This document shows, one piece after another, positions 1 through 11,295 of a DNA stretch of 64,000 nucleotides (position 1 is its first letter; each line of letters begins with the position of its first letter). A program made the translations under genes and the position numbers. This stretch comes from Weissella viridescens. Its GTDB lineage: Bacteria > Bacillota > Bacilli > Lactobacillales > Lactobacillaceae. The stretch covers positions 26,112-90,111 of the forward strand of contig NZ_JQBM01000005.1 in the NCBI RefSeq assembly GCF_001437355.1, given 5' to 3'. Below the pieces are notes generated by a model. It worked only from the letters and a program-made list of their open reading frames with translations. It was not told the origin of the DNA and searched no databases.

Positions 1-103
1 TTGTATAGTTTGGTTTCGCATCAGCTGAAATACTGTGCGGTACCGCAACCAAACCAAGTAGCATGATACCGGTCGCGACCAAACCCTTTAGCCATTTATT
101 CAT
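1..103 (-). CDS. Secreted protein, N-terminal fragment
   Basis: The gene runs off the left edge, so only the first 34 codons are visible. They begin MNKWLKGLVATG and form a classic signal peptide: a Lys-containing n-region, a hydrophobic core around residues 8-22 and an Ala-rich end near ISADA. A strong AGGAGG ribosome binding site lies a few bases before the ATG at 103. The product is therefore probably exported or cell-wall associated. Nothing in this fragment shows which family it belongs to. It is oriented like smpB and lies beyond the smpB terminator, so it is probably a separate transcription unit. Confidence 0.7.
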   Translation of the reverse strand, partial: MNKWLKGLVATGIMLLGLVAVPHSISADAKPNYT

Positions 104-200
104 GACATTTCCTCCTGAGATAAGTGTTCTACAAATTTCCTGTCTAGCATACACCGCCAAAAAAACTTTGCGCGAAATTATGTTAACTTTCCTGACATAC

Positions 201-231
201 AAAAAAACCACACGCGCACGTGTGGTTTTTT
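201..231 (-). terminator. Terminator after smpB
   Basis: Inverted repeat CCACACG/CGTGTGG flanked by an A-run and a T-run. It lies directly after the smpB stop codon and would work in both directions. Confidence 0.8.
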
Positions 232-234
232 GGT

Positions 235-699
235 TTAACGTTTTAATGCCCTTTGTAAGTCGCGTTCTTGGTCACGACGCTTCAAGGTCTCACGTTTATC
301 ATAATTATGTTTACCGGTCGCGACGCCAATCAAAACTTTGGCAAATCCGCGTTTAATATACACTTTCAACGGAATAATCGTCTTCCCTTTTTGTGAAACT
401 TCAGCTTCCAGCTGTCGAATCTGCTGTTTATGCAGCAATAACCGGCGTGAACGTAAAGGTTCATGATTAAACTGATTCCCTTGTTCAAACGGACTAATAT
501 TCACGTTATCCAACCAAGCTTGACCATTTCGAATTTGCACGAATCCATCGGCAATCGTAATGCGACCAGCTCGAATTGACTTGATTTCAGTTCCGGTCAA
601 TTCAAGCCCTGCTTCCATCGTTTCGCCAATATTATAATCATGACGGGCTTTACGATTGGTTGCTAGAGCATCATTGACAACTTTTTTCTTTTTGGGCAT
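235..699 (-). CDS. smpB: SsrA-binding protein SmpB
   Basis: SmpB binds tmRNA and brings it into stalled ribosomes for trans-translation. The 154-residue product has the usual family length. It shows the beta-barrel core with the [16 protein letters not shown] and ADGF segments, and the basic C-terminal tail ([20 protein letters not shown]) that mimics the missing mRNA in the decoding centre. It lies about 25 bp after rnr, in the common Firmicute order secG-rnr-smpB, which puts RNase R and SmpB together in non-stop mRNA clearance. Its partner tmRNA is in this window at 48252-48611. Confidence 0.97.
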   Translation of the reverse strand: MPKKKKVVNDALATNRKARHDYNIGETMEAGLELTGTEIKSIRAGRITIADGFVQIRNGQAWLDNVNISPFEQGNQFNHEPLRSRRLLLHKQQIRQLEAEVSQKGKTIIPLKVYIKRGFAKVLIGVATGKHNYDKRETLKRRDQERDLQRALKR

Positions 700-723
700 G
701 TTGGTCCCTCCAATTAATCAAAC

Positions 724-3066
724 TTATTTATGTTGACCCTTTTGTGCTGAACCATTTTGACGTGGCTTAGGCGCACGGTGATCTTTAGGCTTACCAGCCT
801 GTTTGTTCTTGTCACCTTGACGACCACGGCCTTGTTGACCTGGCTTTTTGTGGTTACCACCCTTACCACCAAATGAACCACGGCGATCATCGGCGACCTT
901 AATATCCGTAATCGGTGCAGCATCAGGATCCACTAGAATAAAGTCCAAAGCACTTTGTTCTGTATCAACGCGAATCAACTTCACACGAACCGGCTGTCCA
1001 ATTTGGTAGATGTGGTGGAATCGACGACCAATTAGGGCCATATGTGATTCATCATAGGCATAGTAATCATCCGTTAAGTTTGACGTATGAATCAAACCTT
1101 CAACGGTGTTTTCAAGCGACACGAACATCCCAAACTTCAAGACGCCATTGACGACAGCGTCGAATTCTTGACCGACCTTGTCTTCCATGTATTGTGCCTT
1201 CTTCATGGCATCCGTATCACGCTCGGTATCAACGGCACGACGTTCGCGAACAGATGTATCTTCAGCAATCACGGGCAATTGTTCACGATACTTCGTCTGC
1301 GCATCAGAGCCAAAGCCAGCCTGCTCATACCACTTAATTAAACGGTGAACTGTCAAATCCGGGTAACGACGAATTGGTGACGTGAAGTGCGTGTAATAAT
1401 CCGCGCCAATTCCAAAGTGTCCTAGTGGTTGATCAGAATACTTGGCTTGTTGCATTGAACGCAACATCATTGTTGAAACCATTTGTTCTTCAGGCTTGCC
1501 GACAAAGTATTGGTGAATATTTTGCAAGTCAGCGGGCTTAACATGGTTTGGGTCTGCCTTAACTGGGCAACCTAAAGCTTTCACAAAGTCAAAGAATTTC
1601 TCAACACGTTCACTATCTGGCGCTTCGTGAATACGATACAAGAATGGTACCTTGGCCAAATCATAGTGCATGGCAACCGTTTCATTAGCAGCCAACATAA
1701 ATGACTCAATCATGCGTTCAGATGTGCCACGTTCACGAAGTTCAATATCCACCGGCTTTCCTTGTGGATCCACAATCACTTTCGCTTCTGGCGCATCGAA
1801 CTCAATTGCCCCACGTTGCTTACGTTTTTCAGCTAAAGCATTGTGCAATTGTTGCATATCTTCAAACATTGGCACTAATTCACGATAGTTTTCACGAGCT
1901 TCTTTATCACCAGCCAAAATATCGTTCACACCAATATAAGTCATGCGGGCATGTGAACGCATCACGGACTTATGCAAACGATGGTTCACCAAAGTACCAT
2001 CTGGCGTAAATTCCATTTCAGCTGACATCGCCAAACGGTCAACACCCTCGTTCAATGATGCAATTCCGTTTGAGATGTTACGGGGCAACATTGGAATCAC
2101 GCGATCAGTCAAATAAACTGATGTACCGCGCTTATAAGCTTCCTTATCTAGCGGAGAACCTTCAGGAACATAATGTGAAACGTCAGCAATATGGACCCCT
2201 AGATGGAAATTACCGTTATCCATGCGCCAAACAGTCACGGCATCATCCAAGTCCTTTGACTCGATTGAGTCAATCGTAACAAGTGGTTGATCCGTGATAT
2301 CTTCACGATCTTCACGTTCCTCATCCAAAACGTGATCAGGAATTGCTTCAGCTTGTTCCATCACATCATCAGGGAAGACATGCGGTACGTCGTGGTTATA
2401 GACAATTTGCATGATATCAACGCCGGGGGCATCTTTATAACCAATTTTTTGGACAACCGTTCCAGTCATCTGTTTAGGTGCATCAATTGTTGTATAGGCA
2501 TCAATCGTCGCAACAACGACTTCGCCATCAGAAGCAGCCATACCACCTTCTTTAATTAAGAATTCGTATGTTGCAAATTTCTTATCCGTTAAAGTAATTC
2601 GACCAATATAACCAGCATACTCAGATCCTAGTTTAAATTCACCCACCATTCGTTCACGTGAACGGTGCATAATTTCAACAACTTGTCCTTCTGAGCCACG
2701 GTTGCCATCACCTTTGTTCAACAACTTAACGCGGACTTGATCACCTTGTAAAGCTAACATGGTGTTATCCGGGTTAACAAAGATGTCATCAGCATTATCG
2801 TCATAACGAATAAACCCAAATCCACGTTCATTCGCACGGAATTCACCAATCACACCTTCTTTTTCCGCATTATATTGGAAGGCACCGTCGTCATTCACTT
2901 TAATCTTTTCATCGCGTTCAAGCGCTGCTAATGCTTGAACGACTTTCGTAAAGGCATTATCACCTGGCAAGTGCAAGCCATCGACCAGCGTTTGGGCGGG
3001 AAAGGCTTGCGAAGGGTTCGCCTTTAAAAAACCATATAACTGGTCTTGTAAATTATTTTCTGCCAT
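724..3066 (-). CDS. rnr: Ribonuclease R
   Basis: Processive 3'-to-5' exoribonuclease that degrades structured RNA and takes part in tmRNA-linked decay. The 780-residue protein has the full RNase R layout: an N-terminal winged-helix region (about 1-70), two cold-shock domains (about 70-230), the RNB catalytic domain beginning near residue 262 with the acidic motif DSIESKDLDDAV, an S1 domain near 640-720 (NGVLKFGMFVSLEN) and a Lys/Gly/Arg-rich tail. It sits between secG and smpB on the same strand. A hairpin at 3117-3150 separates it from secG, so it may have its own promoter or depend on read-through. Confidence 0.97.
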   Translation of the reverse strand: MAENNLQDQLYGFLKANPSQAFPAQTLVDGLHLPGDNAFTKVVQALAALERDEKIKVNDDGAFQYNAEKEGVIGEFRANERGFGFIRYDDNADDIFVNPDNTMLALQGDQVRVKLLNKGDGNRGSEGQVVEIMHRSRERMVGEFKLGSEYAGYIGRITLTDKKFATYEFLIKEGGMAASDGEVVVATIDAYTTIDAPKQMTGTVVQKIGYKDAPGVDIMQIVYNHDVPHVFPDDVMEQAEAIPDHVLDEEREDREDITDQPLVTIDSIESKDLDDAVTVWRMDNGNFHLGVHIADVSHYVPEGSPLDKEAYKRGTSVYLTDRVIPMLPRNISNGIASLNEGVDRLAMSAEMEFTPDGTLVNHRLHKSVMRSHARMTYIGVNDILAGDKEARENYRELVPMFEDMQQLHNALAEKRKQRGAIEFDAPEAKVIVDPQGKPVDIELRERGTSERMIESFMLAANETVAMHYDLAKVPFLYRIHEAPDSERVEKFFDFVKALGCPVKADPNHVKPADLQNIHQYFVGKPEEQMVSTMMLRSMQQAKYSDQPLGHFGIGADYYTHFTSPIRRYPDLTVHRLIKWYEQAGFGSDAQTKYREQLPVIAEDTSVRERRAVDTERDTDAMKKAQYMEDKVGQEFDAVVNGVLKFGMFVSLENTVEGLIHTSNLTDDYYAYDESHMALIGRRFHHIYQIGQPVRVKLIRVDTEQSALDFILVDPDAAPITDIKVADDRRGSFGGKGGNHKKPGQQGRGRQGDKNKQAGKPKDHRAPKPRQNGSAQKGQHK

Positions 3067-3116
3067 TAAAACTCTCTCTTTTCTATGTTCCGTATTAATT
3101 TGTCTCTATTCGAAGA

Positions 3117-3150
3117 AAGACCTCCCGCATAAAAAATCACGAGAGGTCTT
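3117..3150 (-). terminator. Terminator between secG and rnr
   Basis: Stem AAGACCTC/GAGGTCTT around an A/T-rich loop. On the minus strand it is followed by TCTTTCTTCG, a modest U-tract, so termination is probably partial. Confidence 0.55.
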
Positions 3151-3162
3151 TTCATAAATGGT

Positions 3163-3399
3163 CTAATGTGCTGATAGGTAGACAAGCGCCAAACCTAAGA
3201 TAAACCAAATTGCACCCAAAATCGCAGTAAGCCGTTGCATCACAGCTTCAAATCCACGTGCCTTTTGCGTTGCAAATAAATCACCTGCGCCACCAGAAAG
3301 TGCTGATAAAGCATCTTGTTGCTTTGATGGTTGCATTAGTACGGCAACAATCAATAAAAAGCCAACAACAATCATTGCAATCAACAAAATATTATACAT
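3163..3399 (-). CDS. secG: Preprotein translocase subunit SecG
   Basis: Small integral-membrane subunit of the SecYEG channel that aids protein export. The 78-residue product (MYNILLIAMIVVGF...) has two transmembrane segments, about 2-22 and 53-74, joined by a cytoplasmic loop with the family's QPSKQQDALSALSGGAGDLF stretch. A start five codons further up is possible, but its first codons contain the GGAGG that is correctly spaced for the ATG at 3399, so the shorter start is preferred. Its position upstream of rnr and smpB is the usual one in lactic acid bacteria. Confidence 0.93.
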   Translation of the reverse strand: MYNILLIAMIVVGFLLIVAVLMQPSKQQDALSALSGGAGDLFATQKARGFEAVMQRLTAILGAIWFILGLALVYLSAH

Positions 3400-3500
3400 A
3401 CTTGGCGCCTCCATTTTTCTAAATACTCATTAATTTCGATTAAATATACTTACCTAGGATAGCATATATACAGTGATAACTCAACTAACCACTCAGACAT

Positions 3501-3536
3501 AAAAAAAAAGTTCAGCATGTCACCATGCTAAACTCT
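3501..3536 (-). terminator. Terminator after eno
   Basis: Stem AGTTTAGCATG/CATGCTGAACT (one G-U pair) followed by a nine-base U-tract on the minus strand. Confidence 0.85.
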
Positions 3537-3557
3537 TTAATTTAATTAAATTTGAAA

Positions 3558-4910
<1,353 letters not shown>

Positions 4911-5009
4911 TTACGAAAGATTTTAGAACCTAACGAGGTCCTTTACATGTTTAATTGTAACATATATCACGAACTATGAGCACGCTTTTAACATCGATGT
5001 GCGTGAATT

Positions 5010-5786
5010 TTATTTTAACTTCTGAGCTTGATGGGCTAACTTCACTAATTCCGCGAAATTATCAGGGTCCAGAGCTGAATTTCCCACCAAAACACCATCT
5101 ATATCGGTCTGGCGCATAATTTCATAAACATTTTCGGGTTTAACCGAACCACCATATAAAATGCGTAGATTTTCAGCAATTTCGGCATTGAACATATCAG
5201 ATACGGTTTCACGAATCATGTATAAATCTTTTTGCGCGAGGTCTGCATTCATCGCCATTCCGCTACCAATCGCTTGCGTCGGTTCATAGGCCAAAACGAC
5301 TTGCGCCATTTGATCGTTAGTGACCCCTTTCAAGGCTTCAATTACTTGATTAACAATCCAATGCATATGCGCATTTGGCGACACAACCTGAATTGATTCG
5401 TCTAAGGCAATAATCGGACTCAAATGATTTTTTAAAGCCGCTAAAGCCTTTAGGTTGACCATTTCGTCCGTTTCACGGAAATAGTGTCGGCGTTCAGAAT
5501 GCCCAATAATCACGTATTGAACCCCTAGACTCGCCACCACTTTAGGACTCGTTTCACCAGTATAAGCGCCTTCTTCTTTCCAGTAGACGTTTTCAGCACC
5601 GATTTCAATATGCGTGCCTTCAGCTGCATCTACCATTGTTTGGAGTAAGACATCTTGGCCTGCTAAAATAGGCTCAACATCTGGATATGCTTGTACCACA
5701 GCAGCTACGTCTTTTATATACGCTCGCGCTTCATCAGGTAATTTATTCATTTTCCAATTAGCCATTACGATTGGTCGGCGTCCCAT
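5010..5786 (-). CDS. tpiA: Triosephosphate isomerase
   Basis: Interconverts dihydroxyacetone phosphate and glyceraldehyde 3-phosphate. The 258-residue product shows the substrate Lys in ANWKMNK, the catalytic His in YVIIGHSERR, the catalytic Glu in LAYEPTQAIGSG and the phosphate-binding ILYGGSVKPEN and GVLVGNSAL segments. A GAGGTG ribosome binding site precedes the ATG. It is followed on the same strand by eno, after about 120 bp, and preceded by the ptsI terminator, so eno and tpiA are separate but neighbouring glycolytic genes. Confidence 0.98.
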   Translation of the reverse strand: MGRRPIVMANWKMNKLPDEARAYIKDVAAVVQAYPDVEPILAGQDVLLQTMVDAAEGTHIEIGAENVYWKEEGAYTGETSPKVVASLGVQYVIIGHSERRHYFRETDEMVNLKALAALKNHLSPIIALDESIQVVSPNAHMHWIVNQVIEALKGVTNDQMAQVVLAYEPTQAIGSGMAMNADLAQKDLYMIRETVSDMFNAEIAENLRILYGGSVKPENVYEIMRQTDIDGVLVGNSALDPDNFAELVKLAHQAQKLK

Positions 5787-5840
5787 AGCTTCACCTCTTT
5801 TTTATAGTACCCCCATTATACCATTGATTATGTAGATACA

Positions 5841-5875
5841 AAAAAACAGTTAAGTCGCAACTTAACTGTTTTTTG
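5841..5875 (-). terminator. Terminator after ptsI
   Basis: Perfect stem AACAGTTAAGT/ACTTAACTGTT with an A-run on one side and a T-run on the other, placed at the ptsI stop codon. Probably bidirectional. Confidence 0.88.
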
Positions 5876-5877
5876 GT

Positions 5878-7611
5878 TTATTTAATTTCTGGAACATTGG
5901 CCTTAACTAAAGCAACAACATCTTCGCTTGTATCAGCTTCAATGGCTTTTTCAGCTAACGTTTGTAACTTAGAAGCATCTAGTTGACGCATCAAAGAACG
6001 CGTTGGTAACACTGATGTGGCTGACATTGAAAATTCATCGAGCCCCATCCCCATCAAAATTGGTACAGCAATTGGGTCGCCAGCCATTTCGCCACACATC
6101 GCCGCAACCTTACCATATTTATGAGCAGCTTTAATGACGCTATCCACAAGTCGTAAAATTGATGGATTGTATGGTTGATACAAATAAGAAACTTTATCAT
6201 TTCCACGATCAGCTGCCATTGTGTAACCAATGAGATCGTTAGTTCCAATTGAGAAGAAGTCAACTTCCTGAGCAAACTTGTCTGCTAAGACCGCCGCTGC
6301 TGGAACTTCAACCATAATACCAAGCTTGATATTATCACTAACTGCAACACCCTCAGCAACCAACTTCGCCTTCTCTTCATTGAAGATATCACGAGCGGCT
6401 CTGAATTCAGGCAACGTCGCAACCATTGGGAACATAATCCACAAATTTCCAAAAGCTGAAGCACGAATTAAAGCTCTGAGTTGCGTCCGGAAAATATCAG
6501 ACCGTCCCAATGACAAGCGGATGGCACGATATCCCAAAAACGGATTTTCTTCTTCCGGTAATGGCAAATATGGTAACTTTTTATCCCCACCAATATCCAT
6601 CGTTCGGATAGTCACATTCTCATCAGGTTCCACCCCTTCTAAGACTGACTTATAAGCTTCAAATTGCGCTTCTTCATCTGGTAATTCTTGTGAGTCCATA
6701 TAAAGGAACTCAGTTCGATAAAGTCCAATCCCTTCAGCACCGTTTTCTAAGACACCCGTCAAATCTTTTGGTGTTCCAATATTGGCTGCTAAAGTAAAGT
6801 GTTGTCCATCAGCAGATAAAGTCTTTTGATCCTTTAATTTTGCCCACTCAACCTTCTGCTCAGCATAAGCATCCGCTTTGGCTTGATATTCAGCTACCGT
6901 TTGCTCAGTTGGGTCTTGAATCACAACGCCATCCATACCATCAAGAACTAACGTATCACCTTCATTAATTGAATCAGTCGCTACTTCTGTTCCGACAACC
7001 GCTGGAATCTCAAGCGTTCGCGCCATGATGGCTGCGTGTGCTGTTCGGCCACCAACGTCCGTCACAAAGCCTTTAACATAACGACGATCAAGTTGCGCAG
7101 TATCAGACGGTGTCATATCATGCGCAACAATAATCACTTCTTCGTCAATTAGGGCTGGATTTGGCAAACGCTTGTCCAACAAGTGACTCAAAATACGCTT
7201 TGTTACGTCACGAATATCAGCTGAACGTTCAGCCATATAGGCATTACTGTCAGCCATTCCTTCAAATAATGCAATATACATATCCGCAACTTGTTGCAAA
7301 GCCGCTTCGGCATTAATTGCGTCTGATTCTATGGCTTGTTCAATGCCCCCAGTAAATTCAGGATCTTCAAGCACCATAATATGTGCTGTGAAAACCTCGG
7401 CCGCTTCATTTCCCATTGATGCTGCTGCTTTATCACGGATTTTCTCTAAATCTGCCTTTGATGCCAAAAAAGCCGCCTCTAAGCGACTTTTTTCGACTTG
7501 AACATCATCGATTGTTCGCTTATCAAAAGACAAATCCGGAGTAATCAGCTTGTAAGCTTTTGCGATAGCAACCCCATTTGAAGCTGCAATTCCATTGATT
7601 TGTTTTGCCAT
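5878..7611 (-). CDS. ptsI: PTS enzyme I (phosphoenolpyruvate-protein phosphotransferase)
   Basis: First general component of the sugar phosphotransferase system: it autophosphorylates from phosphoenolpyruvate and passes the phosphate to HPr. The 577-residue protein has the N-terminal HPr-binding and phosphohistidine domain with the active His192 in [12 protein letters not shown], and the C-terminal PEP-binding barrel with [12 protein letters not shown], the [10 protein letters not shown] segment and the catalytic-Cys region [10 protein letters not shown]. It lies about 90 bp after ptsH and is probably cotranscribed with it from the promoter at 8052-8080. Confidence 0.98.
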   Translation of the reverse strand: MAKQINGIAASNGVAIAKAYKLITPDLSFDKRTIDDVQVEKSRLEAAFLASKADLEKIRDKAAASMGNEAAEVFTAHIMVLEDPEFTGGIEQAIESDAINAEAALQQVADMYIALFEGMADSNAYMAERSADIRDVTKRILSHLLDKRLPNPALIDEEVIIVAHDMTPSDTAQLDRRYVKGFVTDVGGRTAHAAIMARTLEIPAVVGTEVATDSINEGDTLVLDGMDGVVIQDPTEQTVAEYQAKADAYAEQKVEWAKLKDQKTLSADGQHFTLAANIGTPKDLTGVLENGAEGIGLYRTEFLYMDSQELPDEEAQFEAYKSVLEGVEPDENVTIRTMDIGGDKKLPYLPLPEEENPFLGYRAIRLSLGRSDIFRTQLRALIRASAFGNLWIMFPMVATLPEFRAARDIFNEEKAKLVAEGVAVSDNIKLGIMVEVPAAAVLADKFAQEVDFFSIGTNDLIGYTMAADRGNDKVSYLYQPYNPSILRLVDSVIKAAHKYGKVAAMCGEMAGDPIAVPILMGMGLDEFSMSATSVLPTRSLMRQLDASKLQTLAEKAIEADTSEDVVALVKANVPEIK

Positions 7612-7700
7612 AGCTGTTCGTTCCCCTCGAAGTTCAACTTATTTGTATTAAGTTTTATTGCTAACTCACACTTCCCCAATTGTATTGCCGGTTCGAAAAA

Positions 7701-7967
7701 TTACTTTGTCAAACCTTCTGATGCCATTGTTTCTGCAATTGCATCGATAGCTGCACTAGCATCATCACCGTCAGCAGTAATGGTAACATCGGCACCTTGA
7801 CCAACACCAAGTGACATCACACCCATGATTGACTTCAAATTAACTTCCTTACCTTGGTATGAAAGTGTAATGTTTGAAGAAAACTTTGAGGCAGTTTGTA
7901 CCAACAAAGTTGCTGGACGTGCATGAATACCTGCTTCTGCTACGATCTTAAAGTCGCGTGATTCCAT
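7701..7967 (-). CDS. ptsH: Phosphocarrier protein HPr
   Basis: Carries phosphate from enzyme I to sugar-specific EIIA proteins. It also acts as the signal for carbon catabolite control when phosphorylated on Ser46 by HPr kinase, whose gene is at 11296-12255. The 88-residue product shows the active His15 in [12 protein letters not shown] and the regulatory Ser46 region [12 protein letters not shown], the Gram-positive form. It is the first gene of the ptsHI operon, preceded by a TTGCCA-17-TAAAAT promoter that overlaps a cre site, so HPr itself is likely under CcpA control. Confidence 0.98.
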   Translation of the reverse strand: MESRDFKIVAEAGIHARPATLLVQTASKFSSNITLSYQGKEVNLKSIMGVMSLGVGQGADVTITADGDDASAAIDAIAETMASEGLTK

Positions 7968-8051
7968 GATTAAATCTCCTTATATGTCTGTCATTTTATC
8001 GTGTTTTCACATGGTGGCTAAATGCAACACCATGCCTTTTCTACACTTGTT

Positions 8052-8080
8052 ATTTTATCAGCTTCCATGTAAGTTGGCAA
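8052..8080 (-). promoter_or_regulatory. ptsHI promoter
   Basis: Minus-strand -35 TTGCCA at 8075-8080 and -10 TAAAAT at 8052-8057 with a 17-bp spacer. The predicted transcript starts about 80 nt before the ptsH ATG. Confidence 0.7.
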
Positions 8081-8089
8081 GCGCTTACA
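8075..8089 (-). promoter_or_regulatory. cre site overlapping the ptsHI promoter
   Basis: The minus strand reads TGTAAGCGCTTGCCA, which fits the CcpA operator consensus (TGWAANCGNTNNCA) with at most one deviation. It covers the whole -35 element, a position that usually gives repression by CcpA with HPr-Ser46-P. This would close a loop, because HPr is the cofactor. Confidence 0.65.
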
Positions 8090-8097
8090 TAGAAATC

Positions 8098-8283
8098 CTA
8101 TTCTTGATTTTCAGGGCGTTTACGATAGGTCACTTGCCCTTTCCGACCAGCTTCACCAACAATCGCACTTTGATATGGATAATTTCGCCATACTTCAAAG
8201 AATTCTGGAAAATGCTCTGCTTCTAAGATGTACTCAGACAGTTCTCCGGTTCGTAAATCTTCCAAGATTTGATTGTAGTCCAT
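8098..8283 (-). CDS. Small conserved hypothetical protein
   Basis: A 61-residue acidic-then-basic protein (MDYNQILEDLRTGE...) with no signal peptide or membrane segment. It starts three bases after the trxB stop and so looks translationally coupled to trxB. The segment EVWRNYPYQSAIVGEAGRKGQVTYRKR looks like a compact conserved core. I recognise the type of short gene found behind trxB in lactic acid bacteria but know of no function. Confidence 0.65.
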   Translation of the reverse strand: MDYNQILEDLRTGELSEYILEAEHFPEFFEVWRNYPYQSAIVGEAGRKGQVTYRKRPENQE

Positions 8284-8286
8284 GGT

Positions 8287-9228
8287 CTACTCAACTCCAT
8301 CTTTCAGCGTTTCGTTATAAGCATAAGCATTTTGTCCTGCAATAGCAGCATCCCCAACCGCCGTTGTAATCTGGCGGAGCTGCTTTTGACGAACATCACC
8401 AATCGCAAAAATACCTGGTTGGGTCGTTTCCATCTGATCATTCGTCAAAATCCAGCCTTGATCATCCGTGATACCTAGTCCGTCAACTGAATCAGAAACT
8501 GGCAAAAGTCCGATATAGATAAAGGTAGCCGCTGTTGCGAAGTCTTGAACCTCATCAGTAACATTATTTTTAAGGGTCACAGAGGTCACTTTTGTACCAT
8601 CACCATTAATAGATTGCACTTCGGTATTCCAAATAAAATCAATATTATCCGCATCAAACGCACGCTTTTGCAAAATAGGTTGTGCTTTAAGCGTGTCGCC
8701 TCGATGAACGACTGTCACATGATCGACAATTCCAGCTAAATACGTTGCTTCTTCAATAGCTGAGTCACCACCACCAACGACAACAACCTCTTGTCCCTTA
8801 AAGAAAGCCCCATCACAAACGGCACAATATGAAACACCTCGACCGGCATAGTCTAATTCACCAGGCACGCCCAGTTTTTTGTATTCAGATCCCGTTGCGA
8901 CAATAACTGAATTTGCTTGGTAATCATTCATATCTGTGACCACATGCCAGGTATTATCGGCATTGGTTTCAATATGTTTTACGGTTCCGAACTGATATTC
9001 GGCACCAAATTGCGTTGAAGAAGCATACATCTTTTCAGATAAATCAGCTCCCATGATTGAGTTGTATCCAGGATAATTCTCAACCTCAGCTGTATTATTC
9101 ATTTGACCACCGTAAATACCACGATCTAACATCACAACCGATAAGTTGGCACGTGAGGCATACGTTGCAGCCGTCATTCCACCAGGACCGGCCCCAATAA
9201 TTACTACATCAAATTTTTCAGTCATCAT
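8287..9228 (-). CDS. trxB: Thioredoxin reductase
   Basis: NADPH-dependent flavoprotein that reduces thioredoxin in the cytoplasm. The 313-residue protein has the FAD-binding GAGPGGMTAA near residue 12, the redox-active CAVCDG disulfide (Cys135 and Cys138), the NADPH-binding VVVGGGDSAIEEA segment and the C-terminal FAD contact GIFAIGDVRQKQLRQ. The length is normal. Two consecutive ATG codons start the frame, and a GGAGG lies just upstream. It is the first gene of a two-gene unit with the 61-residue hypothetical gene. Confidence 0.96.
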   Translation of the reverse strand: MMTEKFDVVIIGAGPGGMTAATYASRANLSVVMLDRGIYGGQMNNTAEVENYPGYNSIMGADLSEKMYASSTQFGAEYQFGTVKHIETNADNTWHVVTDMNDYQANSVIVATGSEYKKLGVPGELDYAGRGVSYCAVCDGAFFKGQEVVVVGGGDSAIEEATYLAGIVDHVTVVHRGDTLKAQPILQKRAFDADNIDFIWNTEVQSINGDGTKVTSVTLKNNVTDEVQDFATAATFIYIGLLPVSDSVDGLGITDDQGWILTNDQMETTQPGIFAIGDVRQKQLRQITTAVGDAAIAGQNAYAYNETLKDGVE

Positions 9229-9353
9229 GCTTCCTCCTTGTGCTTTTCCTTATGCTATTCTACCCGTTTCTTTACTGAATTACTATGCAAAATCAGGCGT
9301 CTAAAGAAACCATCCCACTTACTTATTGTAAGACAATTGACGTTTTTTGTAAA

Positions 9354-9378
9354 CAAAAAGGCACCCACGGTGCCTTAA
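9354..9378 (-). terminator. Terminator after galU
   Basis: Stem AAGGCACC/GGTGCCTT followed by a U-tract on the minus strand, at the galU stop codon. Confidence 0.8.
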
Positions 9379-9384
9379 TGAAAC

Positions 9385-10260
9385 TTAATCTAATGTTTTG
9401 GCAAGTTCCTTGATATATGCTTTAAGTGCTTCCCCAGTTTGTGGGTGCTTCAACCCAAATTCAACGTTTGTTGTCAAGAAACCAATCTTTGACCCAATGT
9501 CATAGCGACGACCCTTGAATTCATGTGCGTCGACTTGTTGACGCTTGTTCAAACTGTCGATAGCGTCTGTAAGTTGCACTTCGCCACCTTTTCCAGGTTT
9601 TGTACTTTCAAGTTCCTCGAAAATCTCCGGCGTCAAAAGATAACGACCAATAATCGCCAAATCTGAAGGTGCATCCTCTGGTTGTGGCTTCTCAACAAAA
9701 TTTGAGACGCGATACAACCCGTCTGATAATTCTTCTTCAGGATTAATGACCCCATATGATGAAACCTCATCATGTGGTACGTCCATAACCGCCAAAGTTG
9801 AATCACCGGTTGCTTCATAGCGATCAATCAATTGCTTGGTCAACGGTACTTCATCTTGCATCAAGTCATCACCTAGCATAACCACAAATGGTTCATCACC
9901 AATGAAGGCCTTACCAGTTAGGACAGCATCTCCAAGTCCACGCGGGTGTGATTGACGAATAAAGTAAAGATTGATATCAGTTGTTTCTTCAACCAACTTC
10001 AACAACTCAGTCTTACCTTTTTCACGTAAATTATTTTCAAGTTCCGGATTTGAGTCAAAATGATCTTCAATTGAACGCTTTGACTTACCATCGACAATCA
10101 GAATTTCCTCAATTCCTGAAGCCAAAGCCTCTTCGATAATAAATTGAATTGTTGGCTTATCAACAATAGGTAACATTTCTTTAGCTAACGCCTTCGTTGC
10201 TGGTAAGAATCGAGTTCCTAACCCTGCTGCCGGGATAATCGCTTTTCTAACACGTTTCAT
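9385..10260 (-). CDS. galU: UTP-glucose-1-phosphate uridylyltransferase
   Basis: Makes UDP-glucose from UTP and glucose 1-phosphate, a precursor for galactose metabolism, glycolipids and exopolysaccharide such as that of the 36-42 kb operon. The 291-residue protein begins with the nucleotidyl-transferase signature [24 protein letters not shown], followed by [17 protein letters not shown] and the [13 protein letters not shown] and [11 protein letters not shown] segments. It starts six bases after the gpsA stop and is the last gene of the yvlD-hprK-gpsA-galU operon. Confidence 0.97.
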   Translation of the reverse strand: MKRVRKAIIPAAGLGTRFLPATKALAKEMLPIVDKPTIQFIIEEALASGIEEILIVDGKSKRSIEDHFDSNPELENNLREKGKTELLKLVEETTDINLYFIRQSHPRGLGDAVLTGKAFIGDEPFVVMLGDDLMQDEVPLTKQLIDRYEATGDSTLAVMDVPHDEVSSYGVINPEEELSDGLYRVSNFVEKPQPEDAPSDLAIIGRYLLTPEIFEELESTKPGKGGEVQLTDAIDSLNKRQQVDAHEFKGRRYDIGSKIGFLTTNVEFGLKHPQTGEALKAYIKELAKTLD

Positions 10261-10266
10261 TGATTT

Positions 10267-11283
10267 TTATTTTCCTTCCTGTTTAACTGGTCGACTCATC
10301 AAATCTTGAATCGCCACTTGAATATCTAGGTCTTCATAAAGGACCTTATAAATTGACTCTGTAATTGGCATTGTAACATGCTTGGCTTGTGAAAGTTCAT
10401 ATGCCACTTTAGCTGTTGAAATTCCTTCAATGACCATTCCCATATTCTCAACAATTTCAGGTAATGTTTTACCGGTTCCTAATTGTTGACCTGCTCTGAA
10501 ATTACGTGAATGTACCGAGGTCGCTGTGACGAATAAGTCACCAACGCCTGACAAGCCCATAAACGTCAAAGGATTAGCTCCAAAAGCTTGTCCTAAGCGG
10601 GTAATTTCTGCTAAACCACGCGTGAATAATGCTGCCTTGGCATTCGAATCATAACCAAGTCCATCTAAGGCCCCAGCTCCAATGGCAATAACATTCTTCA
10701 AGGCAGCCCCGACTTCAGCGCCAATCATATCAGAACCAGTGTACACACGAAAATGTGTATTTGTGAATACATCTTGCACTGCTTCCGCTACTGCTAAGTT
10801 CTCGCTCACAGCCGTCACTAATGTCGGATCATGCTTAACAACCCCTTCGGCATGTGATGGTCCTTCAATTATGGCCACACCACTTCGATATTGTTCTGGT
10901 ACTTCTTCGGCTAGCATTTCTGAAACGCGCTTAAACGTCACAGGTTCTAATCCCTTAGTTGCACCCACCAAGATGATTTTTTGATCACCTAGTTCCTTCA
11001 AGACATCTGCTAGTTTGGCAGCAACTTCACGCGTTGCTTTGGTCGGAACCACACTAACCACAATTTCGGCACCAGTCACTGCATCAAGCATATCCGCAGT
11101 TGCAACAACGCCTGGATTAATTGGGTTATCGCCAAGATAATCCGGATTAAGATGATTTGTATTTATGAATTCTGCTTGGGCTGGTTTATGCGTCCAAAGG
11201 GCTACTGTGTGGCCATTTTCAGCGACAACTGTGGCCAATGCCGTTCCCCATGAACCCGCACCCAAGATAGCTATTTTTGTCAT
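10267..11283 (-). CDS. gpsA: Glycerol-3-phosphate dehydrogenase [NAD(P)+]
   Basis: Reduces dihydroxyacetone phosphate to sn-glycerol 3-phosphate for membrane lipid synthesis. The 338-residue product has the N-terminal dinucleotide-binding motif AILGAGSWGTALA, the catalytic Lys in GAALKNVIAIGAG and the substrate-binding NAKAALFTRGLAE and GLSGVGDLFVTATS segments. It lies 12 bases after hprK. In many Firmicutes lgt sits between hprK and gpsA, and that gene is absent here. Confidence 0.97.
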   Translation of the reverse strand: MTKIAILGAGSWGTALATVVAENGHTVALWTHKPAQAEFINTNHLNPDYLGDNPINPGVVATADMLDAVTGAEIVVSVVPTKATREVAAKLADVLKELGDQKIILVGATKGLEPVTFKRVSEMLAEEVPEQYRSGVAIIEGPSHAEGVVKHDPTLVTAVSENLAVAEAVQDVFTNTHFRVYTGSDMIGAEVGAALKNVIAIGAGALDGLGYDSNAKAALFTRGLAEITRLGQAFGANPLTFMGLSGVGDLFVTATSVHSRNFRAGQQLGTGKTLPEIVENMGMVIEGISTAKVAYELSQAKHVTMPITESIYKVLYEDLDIQVAIQDLMSRPVKQEGK

Positions 11284-11295
11284 GCTCTTTCGCCC

